From Vibrio madracius (GTDB lineage Bacteria > Pseudomonadota > Gammaproteobacteria > Enterobacterales > Vibrionaceae), in contig ASHK01000634.1 in NCBI GenBank assembly GCA_000695745.1, forward strand, positions 1-7,979: a stretch of DNA of 7,979 nt, written 5' to 3'. Shown here piece after piece: positions 1 through 6,763 of the stretch. Numbering within the stretch: the first letter of the stretch is position 1; every line of letters starts with the position of its first letter. Below the pieces are notes generated by a model that did no database searches, was not told where the DNA came from, and was given only the letters and a program-made list of their open reading frames with translations. Position numbers and translations under genes: made by a program.

Positions 1-53
1 CCAAGCGCTTTTATCGCATCTTTACCTGCATCTTTGGCGAGGTTCTTAGCCAT
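1..53 (-). CDS. napH: NapH, N-terminal end only (quinol dehydrogenase membrane subunit of periplasmic nitrate reductase)
   Basis: Only the first 17 codons are in the window (MAKNLAKDAGKDAIKAL), and the gene runs off the left edge. The start resembles NapH of enterobacteria, which begins MANxKxDAGREA. NapH is an inner-membrane protein with four transmembrane helices and iron-sulphur motifs; with NapG it passes electrons from quinol towards NapC/NapB. The start codon lies 2 bp after the napG stop, and a good ribosome-binding site (GGGAGGAAATAACC then ATG) lies inside the last napG codons, so the two genes are translationally linked. The call rests on a short N-terminus plus its position next to napG, which is the usual G-H order. 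Confidence 0.85.
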   Translation of the reverse strand, partial: MAKNLAKDAGKDAIKAL

Positions 54-55
54 GG

Positions 56-829
56 TTATTTCCTCCCGTCATTGATACGGATGTGCTCGCTCGGTGCGAT
101 CTCTGGTGTTTCAGGGAAGGTTCCATCGCGAAGTTCTACCTTTTCTTCCCACCCTAGCTGGTAGTGATCCCCCATATAGCCTTTAGCAAGCTCAATGGGC
201 ACAACTTTAATCACGGCAACGTCAGTGACACACGCCTGCTCACATTTACCACAGCCTGTGCAGTAGTCAGAGTGAACCGTTGGAATAAACTTAGCGTGAT
301 AGCCTGTTCGCTGATTGCGGATCGGCTCAAGGGTAATCGCTTTATCGATGACTGGACACACTCGATAGCACACGTCACACCTTAGACCCTGCCAGTTTAA
401 GCACTCTTCATGGTCAATAAGTACCGCAAGTCCCATACGAGAATCGTCAATGTTAGTGAGTGAATGGTCTAGCGCACCGCTCGGGCAGGCCACCACACAT
501 GGAATGTCCTCGCACATTTCGCAAGGAATATCGCGGGCGGTAAAATATGGGGTGCCTGATGCTACAGGAGATAAAAGAGTCGCCAGCTTTAAGGTGTCAT
601 ACGGACAGGCTTGAACGCATAAACCACAGCGCAAACACGCCTGGTCAAAGTGATCGCCTGTCAGTGCTCCGGGTGGACGAATAGGTACTCCTCCACTGGT
701 TTTCGCTTGCCCTTGTTTGGATTGTAATCCCAGTAAGGTCGCCGCAGCGCCAACACCGATAGCGGTTCTTGCTGCGTCACGAAGAAATCTACGACGGCTC
801 TCAGAAGCCTTATTGTTTTGCCTAGACAT
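56..829 (-). CDS. napG: NapG, periplasmic ferredoxin-type quinol dehydrogenase subunit
   Basis: A 257-residue protein, full length for NapG. A twin-arginine signal (SRRRFLRD, residues 11-18) and a hydrophobic stretch (about 22-36) indicate Tat export of a folded iron-sulphur protein. Four [4Fe-4S] cysteine groups are visible: C65/68/71/75, C103/106/111/115, C143/151/154/158 and C190/193/196/200. The stretch [14 protein letters not shown] is nearly identical to E. coli NapG. With NapH it forms a menaquinol/ubiquinol oxidase feeding the NapAB nitrate reductase in the periplasm. The start follows an AAAGGAT ribosome site about 8 nt upstream. No napD or napA lies directly upstream; instead there are about 240 bp with an FNR site, so this gene appears to head its own operon. 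No damage is visible. Confidence 0.97.
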   Translation of the reverse strand: MSRQNNKASESRRRFLRDAARTAIGVGAAATLLGLQSKQGQAKTSGGVPIRPPGALTGDHFDQACLRCGLCVQACPYDTLKLATLLSPVASGTPYFTARDIPCEMCEDIPCVVACPSGALDHSLTNIDDSRMGLAVLIDHEECLNWQGLRCDVCYRVCPVIDKAITLEPIRNQRTGYHAKFIPTVHSDYCTGCGKCEQACVTDVAVIKVVPIELAKGYMGDHYQLGWEEKVELRDGTFPETPEIAPSEHIRINDGRK

Positions 830-867
830 GCTCAGATCCTTTCACTTTTCGTCAAAGGGATTATTTA

Positions 868-873
868 ATTATA
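868..873 (-). promoter_or_regulatory. Second possible -10 element upstream of napG
   Basis: A perfect TATAAT lies on the minus strand about 39 nt upstream of the napG start codon, giving a possible transcription start near 861. The hexamer 17 nt further upstream (CATCTG) is a poor -35 match, so this would be a weak or activator-dependent promoter. It may be chance in an A/T-rich stretch. Confidence 0.3.
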
Positions 874-938
874 CTACTTCCAAGCCCATTCAGATGAGCC
901 ATACTAGGCGAATTGTAGCGGTTCTGAGCAATGTCCCT

Positions 939-982
939 ACTATACGAAAGGGTTATAGTGAGGATTGATTGATTCACATCAA
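939..982 (-). promoter_or_regulatory. FNR box plus -10 element of the napGH promoter
   Basis: TTGATTCACATCAA at 969-982 is an exact match to the FNR/ANR consensus TTGAT-N4-ATCAA. On the minus strand a TATAGT -10 candidate lies at 939-944, leaving 24 nt between box and hexamer. That puts the box centre at about -43 from a start near 932, close to the -41.5 of class II FNR-activated promoters. The predicted leader to the napG ATG is about 100 nt. Anaerobic activation of nap genes by FNR is well known. The box is palindromic, but the only gene it can serve nearby is napG. Confidence 0.75.
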
Positions 983-1029
983 CTATCAATGACTATCGCT
1001 ATCACATATCTGCAATTTAGTGTTTTGCT

Positions 1030-1049
1030 CTGCGCCAATCAAGGCGCAG
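1030..1049 (-). other. 7-bp hairpin downstream of the bactofilin gene
   Basis: CTGCGCC (1030-1036) and GGCGCAG (1043-1049) pair perfectly around a 6-nt loop, 22 nt after the bactofilin stop codon at 1072-1074. No T-run follows on either strand, so this is not a standard intrinsic terminator. It could be a Rho-independent terminator without a U-tract, an RNA-stability hairpin, or chance. Confidence 0.4.
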
Positions 1050-1071
1050 TCTCACACTGCACCAATGTTGA

Positions 1072-1528
1072 TCAAGCGGTCTTTTTTACTGCCACTTTTG
1101 CCTCGTGTGCTGGATTTAGATTAGGCACGGGTGACGCATTGCTCGCTGTTTTACTTTTTAAACTGACCACTTCATCATCCGGTAATTCCACCGTTTCACC
1201 AAAGAACTTTCCACCAGGCTCAATACTCAAATTGTTGCTCCATACTTTACCCTTCACTCGGCCGTTCGCGAGTATTTGGATATGTTCGGCACGGCAATTG
1301 CCTTCAACAATGCCATTAACGATAAGTTGCTTGGCAAAAATGTCACCCTTGACACGCCCAGACTCCGCAACGATCAACGAACCTCAACATGCACTTGCCA
1401 TCCACAATACCATCGACTTGCATGTCACTTTCTAATGTGAGTTTTCCGCTAATAGTACAGCCTTTGGCGATGAGAGTTGCAGCTGCTGAGCGACTCTTTG
1501 TTCCACTGTTTTTACTAAAGATTCCCAT
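1072..1528 (-). pseudogene. Bactofilin (polymer-forming cytoskeletal protein), frameshifted
   Basis: Bactofilins form non-polar beta-helical filaments that position cell-wall enzymes. The N-terminal piece starts at 1528 (MGIFSKNS) and reads VDGIVDGK at its end; the C-terminal piece resumes near 1377 (LIVAESGRVKGDIFAK). Both carry the regular glycine/valine short repeats of the bactofilin beta-helix. Restoring one G at C1394 (AAGTG to AAGGTG) and one at 1382-1383 (GAGGT to GAGGGT) gives VHVEGS between the pieces and a single protein of about 152 residues, normal for the family. The 3' tail after residue about 115 is low-complexity and ends KKTA. The gene overlaps the M23 peptidase gene by 97 bp in another frame. 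As given, no full protein can be made; sequencing error is a live alternative. Confidence 0.85.
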
Positions 1529-2383
1529 CGTATCCCTCGTTCCTTTTTAAAGATTGCTTCAAATTCATGCACACCCCATTCTACAAACGGTCTAGGGTTT
1601 AATGCTCGCCCAACAAAGCGAATTTCATAATGTAAATGTGGTCCCGATGACAGGCCGGTGTTACCCGATATAGCGATCAAATCCCCTTTTTGAACAAACT
1701 GACCACTTTTCACTTTAAGCCCTTAAGATGTGAGTAAGAGCTTGAAAATCCATATGAATGTTGTAACCGAAGAAAGTTGCCAGATCCCTTGCTACTGCGT
1801 CTTGTCACTTCGACCACCCCATCAGCAGGCGCGTATATCGGCGTGCCTATATTCACGGCAAAGTCTAATCCTCGATGCATTTTAACTGTCTTGGTCACAG
1901 GTGCGTCCGCTTGCCGAACTGAGAAGACATACGATGATTCCCGACAGGCGAACCACTTGGGAGCTGCGTTAACATTACCATTCTGATATTAGAGTGAATC
2001 GCCGCCGTATCTAAACGCAGTTCCAGCTCCCCCTCTCCCCCATGTTCAGACACACCGAGTACTTTCTCTAAATCGGAAAGGCGCTCAGAAACCAGCGCTA
2101 TGCGTTCTTCTCTGTCAGAGAGATCGCTTTCTAAGGTTTGTTTTAAATCGTTTAAGCTTGCTAGCTCATCACCAAGGGTTTGCGACTCAGTGGCAAGCTC
2201 TTGTTGTTTGAGTTGAGCGTAATCGACGACTTGATAGAGGTGTTGAATAAGTAACGCCCCACCGAAGACTACTGCAACACTGACCCCAAGCAAACTCTTT
2301 AAGCTGCGACGCATCGATTTACTCAATTGCCAGTGTTTGGAACCCTTGATAGTCGAAATTGAAATCGTTAGTTGGTCTTTCAT
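1432..2383 (-). pseudogene. M23 (LytM-type) metallopeptidase, frameshifted in two places
   Basis: A peptidoglycan endopeptidase broken into three frames. The first piece (2383 to 1895) has a short cytoplasmic tail, a membrane anchor at about residues 31-50, a coiled coil (about 53-110) and the motif FGKRTH. The second (1898 to 1710) holds HRGLDFA, with zinc ligands His and Asp. The third (1713 to 1432) holds GPHLHYE, with the catalytic and ligand His. Adding one G/C at 1900-1901 restores THPVTKTVK; adding one at 1713 restores [10 protein letters not shown]. The joined protein, about 317 residues, matches membrane-anchored Vibrio M23 peptidases in architecture. Neither half-site alone can bind zinc. 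M23-bactofilin gene pairs are a recurring arrangement, the filament localising the peptidase. The ribosome site before the ATG is weak. Confidence 0.88.
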
Positions 2384-2426
2384 GTTTGATGGTGTCGTAT
2401 CCGTGACGGTTGACGAATGCTCCTAC

Positions 2427-2454
2427 AAATCAAGCTCACATTATTGCTTGATTT
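2427..2454. promoter_or_regulatory. Perfect 9-bp inverted repeat upstream of the M23 gene
   Basis: AAATCAAGC (2427-2435) and GCTTGATTT (2446-2454) are exact reverse complements separated by 10 nt. The repeat lies 44-71 nt upstream of the M23 start codon. No T-run adjoins it, so it is more likely an operator or leader hairpin than a terminator. The regulator is unknown. Confidence 0.4.
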
Positions 2455-2468
2455 CGTTAAACTAAACG

Positions 2469-2705
2469 CTAATTTACGGAATACAGATGACAGGTACTAG
2501 TCAGAAACTTCAAGGAAATGTCAGGACGTGACTTTGTGTCAAACAATCGATAAAAGCCATATGCTAGGTTTAATATCTGTTTAAAAATGGCCGCGTCCAA
2601 GCCGTTACTCTCCCCATGAAGCGCCACCTTATGGCGTAGGCTTGGGAAATTCATCACTATCTTCTCTTGAGATGAATATCGAACTCCAAACCGTCTTGAC
2701 TTCAT
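2469..2705 (-). other. Doubtful small open frame in the intergenic region
   Basis: This frame of up to 78 codons lies between the M23 gene and the exporter operon. A more credible internal start (MNFPSLRHKV, 61 residues) is preceded by AGAGAAGATAGTG, a modest ribosome site. The protein shows no motif, signal or membrane segment I recognise; the middle (AAIFKQILNLAYGFYRLF) could be an amphipathic helix. A strong nested inverted repeat lies inside it, which would be odd in a gene. It is probably non-coding and is listed so that this stretch is accounted for. Confidence 0.18.
2596..2646. repeat. Nested inverted repeat, possible structured RNA
   Basis: An outer stem CCAAGCC (2597-2603) pairs exactly with GGCTTGG (2639-2645), and an inner stem CGCCA (2622-2626) pairs with TGGCG (2632-2636) around a 5-nt loop. 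The two stems are separated by an 18-nt single strand on one side and 2 nt on the other. The element sits in the divergent intergenic region, about 140 nt upstream of the adaptor gene start and about 210 nt from the M23 start. I recognise no riboswitch class. Either strand could carry the structure. Confidence 0.4.
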
Positions 2706-2781
2706 AACTTTATGAAAATTAGCTAGAAAATAATCAACTGACTTCTAATATTGACTATATAAGTGAATTTGAGGGTTTTCT
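2701..2781 (+). promoter_or_regulatory. Promoter/operator region and ribosome site of the exporter operon
   Basis: TTCATA (2701-2706) and TATGAA (2711-2716) form a 6-bp inverted repeat with a 4-nt spacer. TATATA at 2756-2761 is the best -10 candidate; no good -35 lies 17 nt upstream, which suggests activator dependence. TCAA (2734-2737) and TTGA (2751-2754) make a loose dyad of the size bound by LysR-type regulators. The ribosome site GAGGG lies 7 nt before the adaptor ATG. The operator assignments are inferences from position only. Confidence 0.4.
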
Positions 2782-3738
2782 ATGAAACGATCGTTGTTCA
2801 TTGTTTTCGCAATCTTGTTTTCCCTAGTCGGATGCCAAAGCGATGACAATGGTAAAGCATTAGGCACACTCGAACGAGATCGAGTGACATTCTCTGCTAC
2901 TGCTAACGAGATTATTCGCGATCTCCCCATTCGCGAAGGAAGCATGGTAAAAACAGGGGACGTTTTGGTTCGTTTAGATACCAAACGTCAAGAAGCAATA
3001 TTGGCTCATGCGATAGCAGAAGAAGCCAAAGCAAGTGCCTACTTACTTCGCCTCACTAACGGTGAGAGACCTGAAGATATTGCTGCCGCCCAAGCGAAAG
3101 TTGATATGGCAAAGGCGCGACTCATTGAAGCAGAGAAGAACTACGCTCGTGCCAAAGAGTTAGTGCGTAAAAAGCTTGCCAGCCAATCAGAAAAAGACCA
3201 AGCGCTAGCAAACAGAGATTCGGCAAGAGCGGAGCTAAACTCCGCAACTGAAGAATTCTCTAAGTTGACCGCTGGCACACGCCCTGAAGACATCACCCAA
3301 GCAGAAGCAGTACTCGCGGCCGCCACAGCAGACGTCGCGTTGCAGACTCAGCAACTTGATGAACTCACTATCGTGGCCACGCGCGACGGTGTGTTGGATA
3401 ACTTACCCTACAATCTCGGAGAACGTGTCGCCACAGGCTCGTTTGTCGCGGTAGTACTCGCAGATCGAGTCCCCTATGCACGCGTATATGTGCCTTCTTC
3501 GGTTCGAGTGAAGTTTGTTCCAGGTATTGAAGTGCCGGTTCATGTCGACGGCTTAGAGCAAGTACTAACAGGCAAAGTACGCTGGGTCGCGTCCGACCCC
3601 TCTTTCACTCCTTATTATGCTTTGACCGAGGATGAGCGCTCACGATTGATGTATTTGGCAGAAATCGACTTACCCGATAGTGCTCAGACGCTTCCTACCG
3701 GAGTACCTGCTCAAGTTGAGTTAGCGGGGCTGAAATAG
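2782..3738 (+). CDS. Periplasmic adaptor (membrane-fusion) lipoprotein of an ABC exporter, HlyD/YbhG-like
   Basis: A 318-residue protein with a lipoprotein signal: a hydrophobic stretch ending in the lipobox LVGC, with Cys18 as the lipidated residue. Two half-motifs of a lipoyl/barrel-sandwich hybrid domain (about 40-68 and 195-226) flank a long alpha-hairpin coiled coil (about 70-190). The hairpin contains an internal repeat, RPEDI at 96-100 and 167-171, each followed by an Ala/Lys-rich helix, as in E. coli YbhG. A beta-barrel and membrane-proximal region follows. It should bridge the downstream permease to a TolC-like channel encoded elsewhere. Residue +2 after the cysteine is Gln rather than Asp, which in E. 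coli rules would favour the outer membrane. It heads the operon, and the next gene starts on the base after its stop codon. Confidence 0.92.
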   Translation: MKRSLFIVFAILFSLVGCQSDDNGKALGTLERDRVTFSATANEIIRDLPIREGSMVKTGDVLVRLDTKRQEAILAHAIAEEAKASAYLLRLTNGERPEDIAAAQAKVDMAKARLIEAEKNYARAKELVRKKLASQSEKDQALANRDSARAELNSATEEFSKLTAGTRPEDITQAEAVLAAATADVALQTQQLDELTIVATRDGVLDNLPYNLGERVATGSFVAVVLADRVPYARVYVPSSVRVKFVPGIEVPVHVDGLEQVLTGKVRWVASDPSFTPYYALTEDERSRLMYLAEIDLPDSAQTLPTGVPAQVELAGLK

Positions 3739-4665
3739 ATGAGCGAGATAGCAGTAACAGCAACCAATATCACCAAAAAATTCGGCGATTTTACCGCTAT
3801 TAATGACATTAATTTGTCTGTCCCTAAAGGATCCATCTATGGATTTCTTGGGCCTAATGGGTGCGGAAAATCTACCACGATCCGAATGTTAACCGGTCTA
3901 CTCAGCCCAACAGCGGGCACCGTTAACGTCCTAGGACTCAATATTCCGCAGCAATCCGAATTATTGCGACTAAAGATTGGGTATATGACGCAAAAGTTCT
4001 CTCTTTATGATGACCTTTCTGTTCAAGAGAACTTGCAGTTTATCGGTCAAATATTTGGTATGGACCGCTCTTTTTGCAAGCACCGAATGGAAAAGCAGCT
4101 AAGTATCTACGGCCTGTCTAACCTCAAAAAACAAAGAGTCAGCGGCATGAGTGGTGGCCAAAAGCAACGACTCTCTCTAGCGGCTGCCACTATGCACAAC
4201 CCAGAACTGTTGTTTTTAGATGAGCCCACTTCAGCTGTGGATCCAGAGAATCGTCGAGAATTCTGGGAGCAATTGTTTGATCTTAGTGATCAAGGCACCA
4301 CAATTTTAGTCACTACTCACTATATGGATGAGGCCGAACGTTGTCATCGTCTAGCCATTATGGAAGCGGGTGAAATGCGCGCCGATGACGAACCAGAGGC
4401 ACTGATGAATAATATGGGTGTCAACATCATCGAAATACGAGCTCCTCAATTACGTGCGTTAAAAGAAAAGCTCATCGCTTGTGATGAGGTTCGCTCAGCA
4501 GCTCAGCTTGGGATTCGACTCCGGGTTTTGATCTATCAAACCGTCACCGATCCTATCCAATGGTTAAAAACTCGCTTTCCTGATTTAGATCAGGCTGAGC
4601 TTACTCCGGCAAGGCCGAGTTTAGAAGATGTCTTTGTTTCTGTGACGGGTAGGGGCAGACAATGA
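3739..4665 (+). CDS. ABC transporter ATPase, exporter type (YbhF/CcmA-like, single nucleotide-binding domain)
   Basis: A 308-residue cytoplasmic ATPase. Visible motifs are Walker A GPNGCGKST (38-46), Q-loop Gln85, signature SGMSGGQ (135-141), Walker B LLFLDEP (157-163), D-loop SAVD (165-168) and the H-loop His194 in TTHYMDEAE. The region after about 215 is the usual C-terminal extension of ABC-2 drug-exporter ATPases, ending SLEDVFVSVTG, a typical tail motif. E. coli YbhF has two such domains; this protein has one, so it should work as a homodimer with the permease. The start codon abuts the adaptor stop codon with no gap, and its last bases overlap the permease start (ATGA), indicating one operon and coupled translation. 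Confidence 0.95.
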   Translation: MSEIAVTATNITKKFGDFTAINDINLSVPKGSIYGFLGPNGCGKSTTIRMLTGLLSPTAGTVNVLGLNIPQQSELLRLKIGYMTQKFSLYDDLSVQENLQFIGQIFGMDRSFCKHRMEKQLSIYGLSNLKKQRVSGMSGGQKQRLSLAAATMHNPELLFLDEPTSAVDPENRREFWEQLFDLSDQGTTILVTTHYMDEAERCHRLAIMEAGEMRADDEPEALMNNMGVNIIEIRAPQLRALKEKLIACDEVRSAAQLGIRLRVLIYQTVTDPIQWLKTRFPDLDQAELTPARPSLEDVFVSVTGRGRQ

Positions 4666-5762
4666 AAAGCTTAACGCGCATGAGCGCGATTATGGTTAAA
4701 GAGATTCGCCAGCTTTCAAGAGATCGTATTACGTTTGGTATGGTGGTCATGATTCCATTTATCCAACTTATTCTGTTTGGATTCGCGATGAATACTGACG
4801 TCAGGAACATTCCGATTGCGATTGTTGATCAAAGCCAATCAGCCCCCGGTCGGCTTATTGTCGAAGCCGTCAAAGTGACTCAAGTGGTGACGGTGAAAGC
4901 ACAATATCCAACCGTTGAGGAAGCAGAAACCGCCATTCGAGAAGGAGTGGTGCGCGCAGCATTGATCTTACCTAATAACCTAACGCAGCGTATCACTCAT
5001 AAAGAGACACTCGGACAATGGTTGGTGGATGGTTCCGATACGATGATCAGTTCCGCGCTTCTAGGGTTGCAAAACATGCCGATCAAAGAATTTGCTATTG
5101 CGGGCTATCAGCCGAGTTCTCCAAAAACCTTTGAAGCGACACTACTCTATAACCCTAGTCGTCGCTCCGCGGTAAATATTGTTCCTGGACTCCTAGGCGT
5201 CATATTGACCATGACAATGATAATGTTCACCAGTGCCGCCATTGTTCGAGAGCGTGAACGCGGCAATCTGGAGTTATTGATCACCACTCCTATTCATTCA
5301 CTCGAACTGATGATAGGTAAGATTGTTCCTTATATCTTTATTGGTCTGATTCAGATCTTCATTATTCTAGGGCTCGGCTGGGTGATATTTAGCGTCCCGA
5401 TAAACGGTCAAGTGAGTCAAATTCTTTTGGGGTGTTTGCTGTTTATCGCCGCGAGCTTAACATTGGGCCTCGTCATTTCAACCATCGCCCAGACTCAATT
5501 ACAAGCGATGCAAATGACGGTGTTTATCTTGCTTCCATCCATCTTGCTCTCTGGGTTTATGTTTCCCTATGAGGCGATGCCAAACGCAGCACAGTGGATA
5601 GCGGAAGCGCTGCCTGCGACCCATTTTATGCGTATGATACGTGGCATTGTTTTACGCGGTGCTGATTTGTCTGACGTATGGCGTGATACCGTGTGGTTAA
5701 TAGGGTTCACTATTATTGGTCTCATTGTTGCGGCCTTGAGATTCAAGAAAACTCTCGATTAA
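4662..5762 (+). CDS. ABC-2 type permease (YbhS/YbhR/YhhJ-like)
   Basis: A 366-residue membrane protein with the ABC2_membrane_3 layout: TM1 about 24-43, a periplasmic domain of about 130 residues (45-172), then TM2 about 173-194, TM3 222-244, TM4 253-275, TM5 284-302 and TM6 345-359. Conserved family motifs are ERERGNLELLITTP (197-210), a cytoplasmic coupling segment, and SGFMFPYEAMP (297-307) near the last helices. There is one permease where the E. coli Ybh system has two (YbhS and YbhR), so it presumably homodimerises. It probably exports a small hydrophobic or cationic compound; the substrate cannot be told from sequence. It overlaps the ATPase gene by 4 bp and is intact. Confidence 0.94.
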   Translation: MKSLTRMSAIMVKEIRQLSRDRITFGMVVMIPFIQLILFGFAMNTDVRNIPIAIVDQSQSAPGRLIVEAVKVTQVVTVKAQYPTVEEAETAIREGVVRAALILPNNLTQRITHKETLGQWLVDGSDTMISSALLGLQNMPIKEFAIAGYQPSSPKTFEATLLYNPSRRSAVNIVPGLLGVILTMTMIMFTSAAIVRERERGNLELLITTPIHSLELMIGKIVPYIFIGLIQIFIILGLGWVIFSVPINGQVSQILLGCLLFIAASLTLGLVISTIAQTQLQAMQMTVFILLPSILLSGFMFPYEAMPNAAQWIAEALPATHFMRMIRGIVLRGADLSDVWRDTVWLIGFTIIGLIVAALRFKKTLD

Positions 5763-5771
5763 TAGACAACG

Positions 5772-6719
5772 ATGCGGGACGTTGCCATGGACACGAACAA
5801 GCTAGGAAACAAACCGAACAAAAAGTTTGATCTCAACCTGTTACGAGTGTTTATTTCTACCTATGAAACGGAGTCTGTTACCAAGTCTGCAGAGCAGCTG
5901 GATCTTACTCAGTCAGCCGTTAGTAATGCATTGTCTCGCCTAAAAGAACAGGTAGGCTATGAACTGTTTTCTCGGACAGGACGCGGCATTAAACCCACAC
6001 GTTATGCCAAAGAACTGTACGACCAAACCCATGAGCAAATCATGAGTATCGAGAAAGTAATTCAAGGGATGGCGGAATTTAATCCCGAGCAGACTCAACG
6101 AAGTTTCGTTGTTTATTGTCATGAGGCGGCAATGCTGCGGTTACAGAAGCGACTGCGGATTGGTGACATCTACCCGAATATCGAAATTATCCTAAAGGAG
6201 CTTCCGCACAAGGACGCCCGAATCTACGAAGATCTCCACATGGAAAAAGTAGATCTGGTTATTGATGTTTCCCCATCAGACAGTAAGGTTTTTCAATCTG
6301 AACTGTTGCATAGCGAAGGACTGATATGCGTAGCCAGCAGAACTCACCCTCGCCTACATCAGGGCATATTAGACAAGGCAAGTTATATGGCTGAAAGCCA
6401 TGTGCTATTGAACATTAGACGCCATAACCTCACCTTTGTCGATTGGCTTGTCAATGACGTGCTACCGCCGCGCAAAGTATTTAGCCAGCACTCGTCCTTG
6501 TTAGGTATGCTTCCTTCGGTATCAAACTCTCAAGCGATTGCCGTTATTCCGCAGTCGGTCGCCGACCAATACGGTGACATCTTTCAACTGCAAACTTTTC
6601 CCTTTCCCTTTGAAACGAAAACCTTTGATTCCTACATGGTTTGGCCAACTAAAATGAGTCATAACTCCGCGATTAGTTGGTTAAGACAACAGATGATCAA
6701 TCATCTAAAAGTGGGCTGA
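5772..6719 (+). CDS. LysR-family transcriptional regulator
   Basis: A 315-residue regulator. The winged helix-turn-helix covers about residues 19-78 (FDLNLLRVF, then SVTKSAEQLDLTQSAVSNAL, the recognition segment). A linker helix follows, then a periplasmic-binding-protein-like effector domain from about 105 to 305. It follows the permease by 9 bp on the same strand and is therefore probably part of the exporter operon, whereas LysR regulators are more often divergent from their targets. The first ATG (5772) lacks a clear ribosome site; a second in-frame ATG at 5787, with GCGGGAC upstream, is an alternative start that would remove five residues and leave the DNA-binding domain whole. It likely senses the exporter substrate and acts at the region upstream of 2782. 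Confidence 0.93.
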   Translation: MRDVAMDTNKLGNKPNKKFDLNLLRVFISTYETESVTKSAEQLDLTQSAVSNALSRLKEQVGYELFSRTGRGIKPTRYAKELYDQTHEQIMSIEKVIQGMAEFNPEQTQRSFVVYCHEAAMLRLQKRLRIGDIYPNIEIILKELPHKDARIYEDLHMEKVDLVIDVSPSDSKVFQSELLHSEGLICVASRTHPRLHQGILDKASYMAESHVLLNIRRHNLTFVDWLVNDVLPPRKVFSQHSSLLGMLPSVSNSQAIAVIPQSVADQYGDIFQLQTFPFPFETKTFDSYMVWPTKMSHNSAISWLRQQMINHLKVG

Positions 6720-6730
6720 CGCTTAGCCCA
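6712..6730 (+). other. 6-bp hairpin at the stop codon of the LysR gene
   Basis: TGGGCT (6712-6717) and AGCCCA (6725-6730) pair around a 7-nt loop and include the regulator's stop codon. No T-run follows on the plus strand, so it is only a weak candidate for the end of the exporter operon transcript. Confidence 0.3.
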
Positions 6731-6741
6731 ACATCAGGATC

Positions 6742-6763
6742 AAAAAAGGCAGCACTGTGTGCT
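6742..6763 (-). terminator. Rho-independent terminator of the minus-strand accessory genes
   Basis: Read on the minus strand, AGCAC-ACA-GTGCT forms a 5-bp stem with a 3-nt loop (6751-6763), followed by GCC and six Ts (6742-6747). The stem overlaps the stop codon at 6762-6764. Its presence supports a real minus-strand gene ending here and a convergent boundary with the exporter operon. Confidence 0.6.

Noticed and set aside
965..1435. A 156-codon plus-strand open frame, longer than either bactofilin fragment
   Set aside because: It is antisense to the bactofilin gene, its protein shows no motif, and the minus-strand fragments have clear bactofilin repeats; its length is a by-product of that repetitive gene.
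1710..1898. Programmed frameshifting to join the M23 fragments
   Set aside because: Two +1-type shifts at ordinary sequences without slippery sites would be needed, and the neighbouring bactofilin shows the same G-run losses; deletions explain it better.
2745..2984. A 79-codon minus-strand frame across the adaptor gene start
   Set aside because: It is antisense to a clear lipoprotein signal sequence with a good ribosome site, and has no recognisable features of its own.
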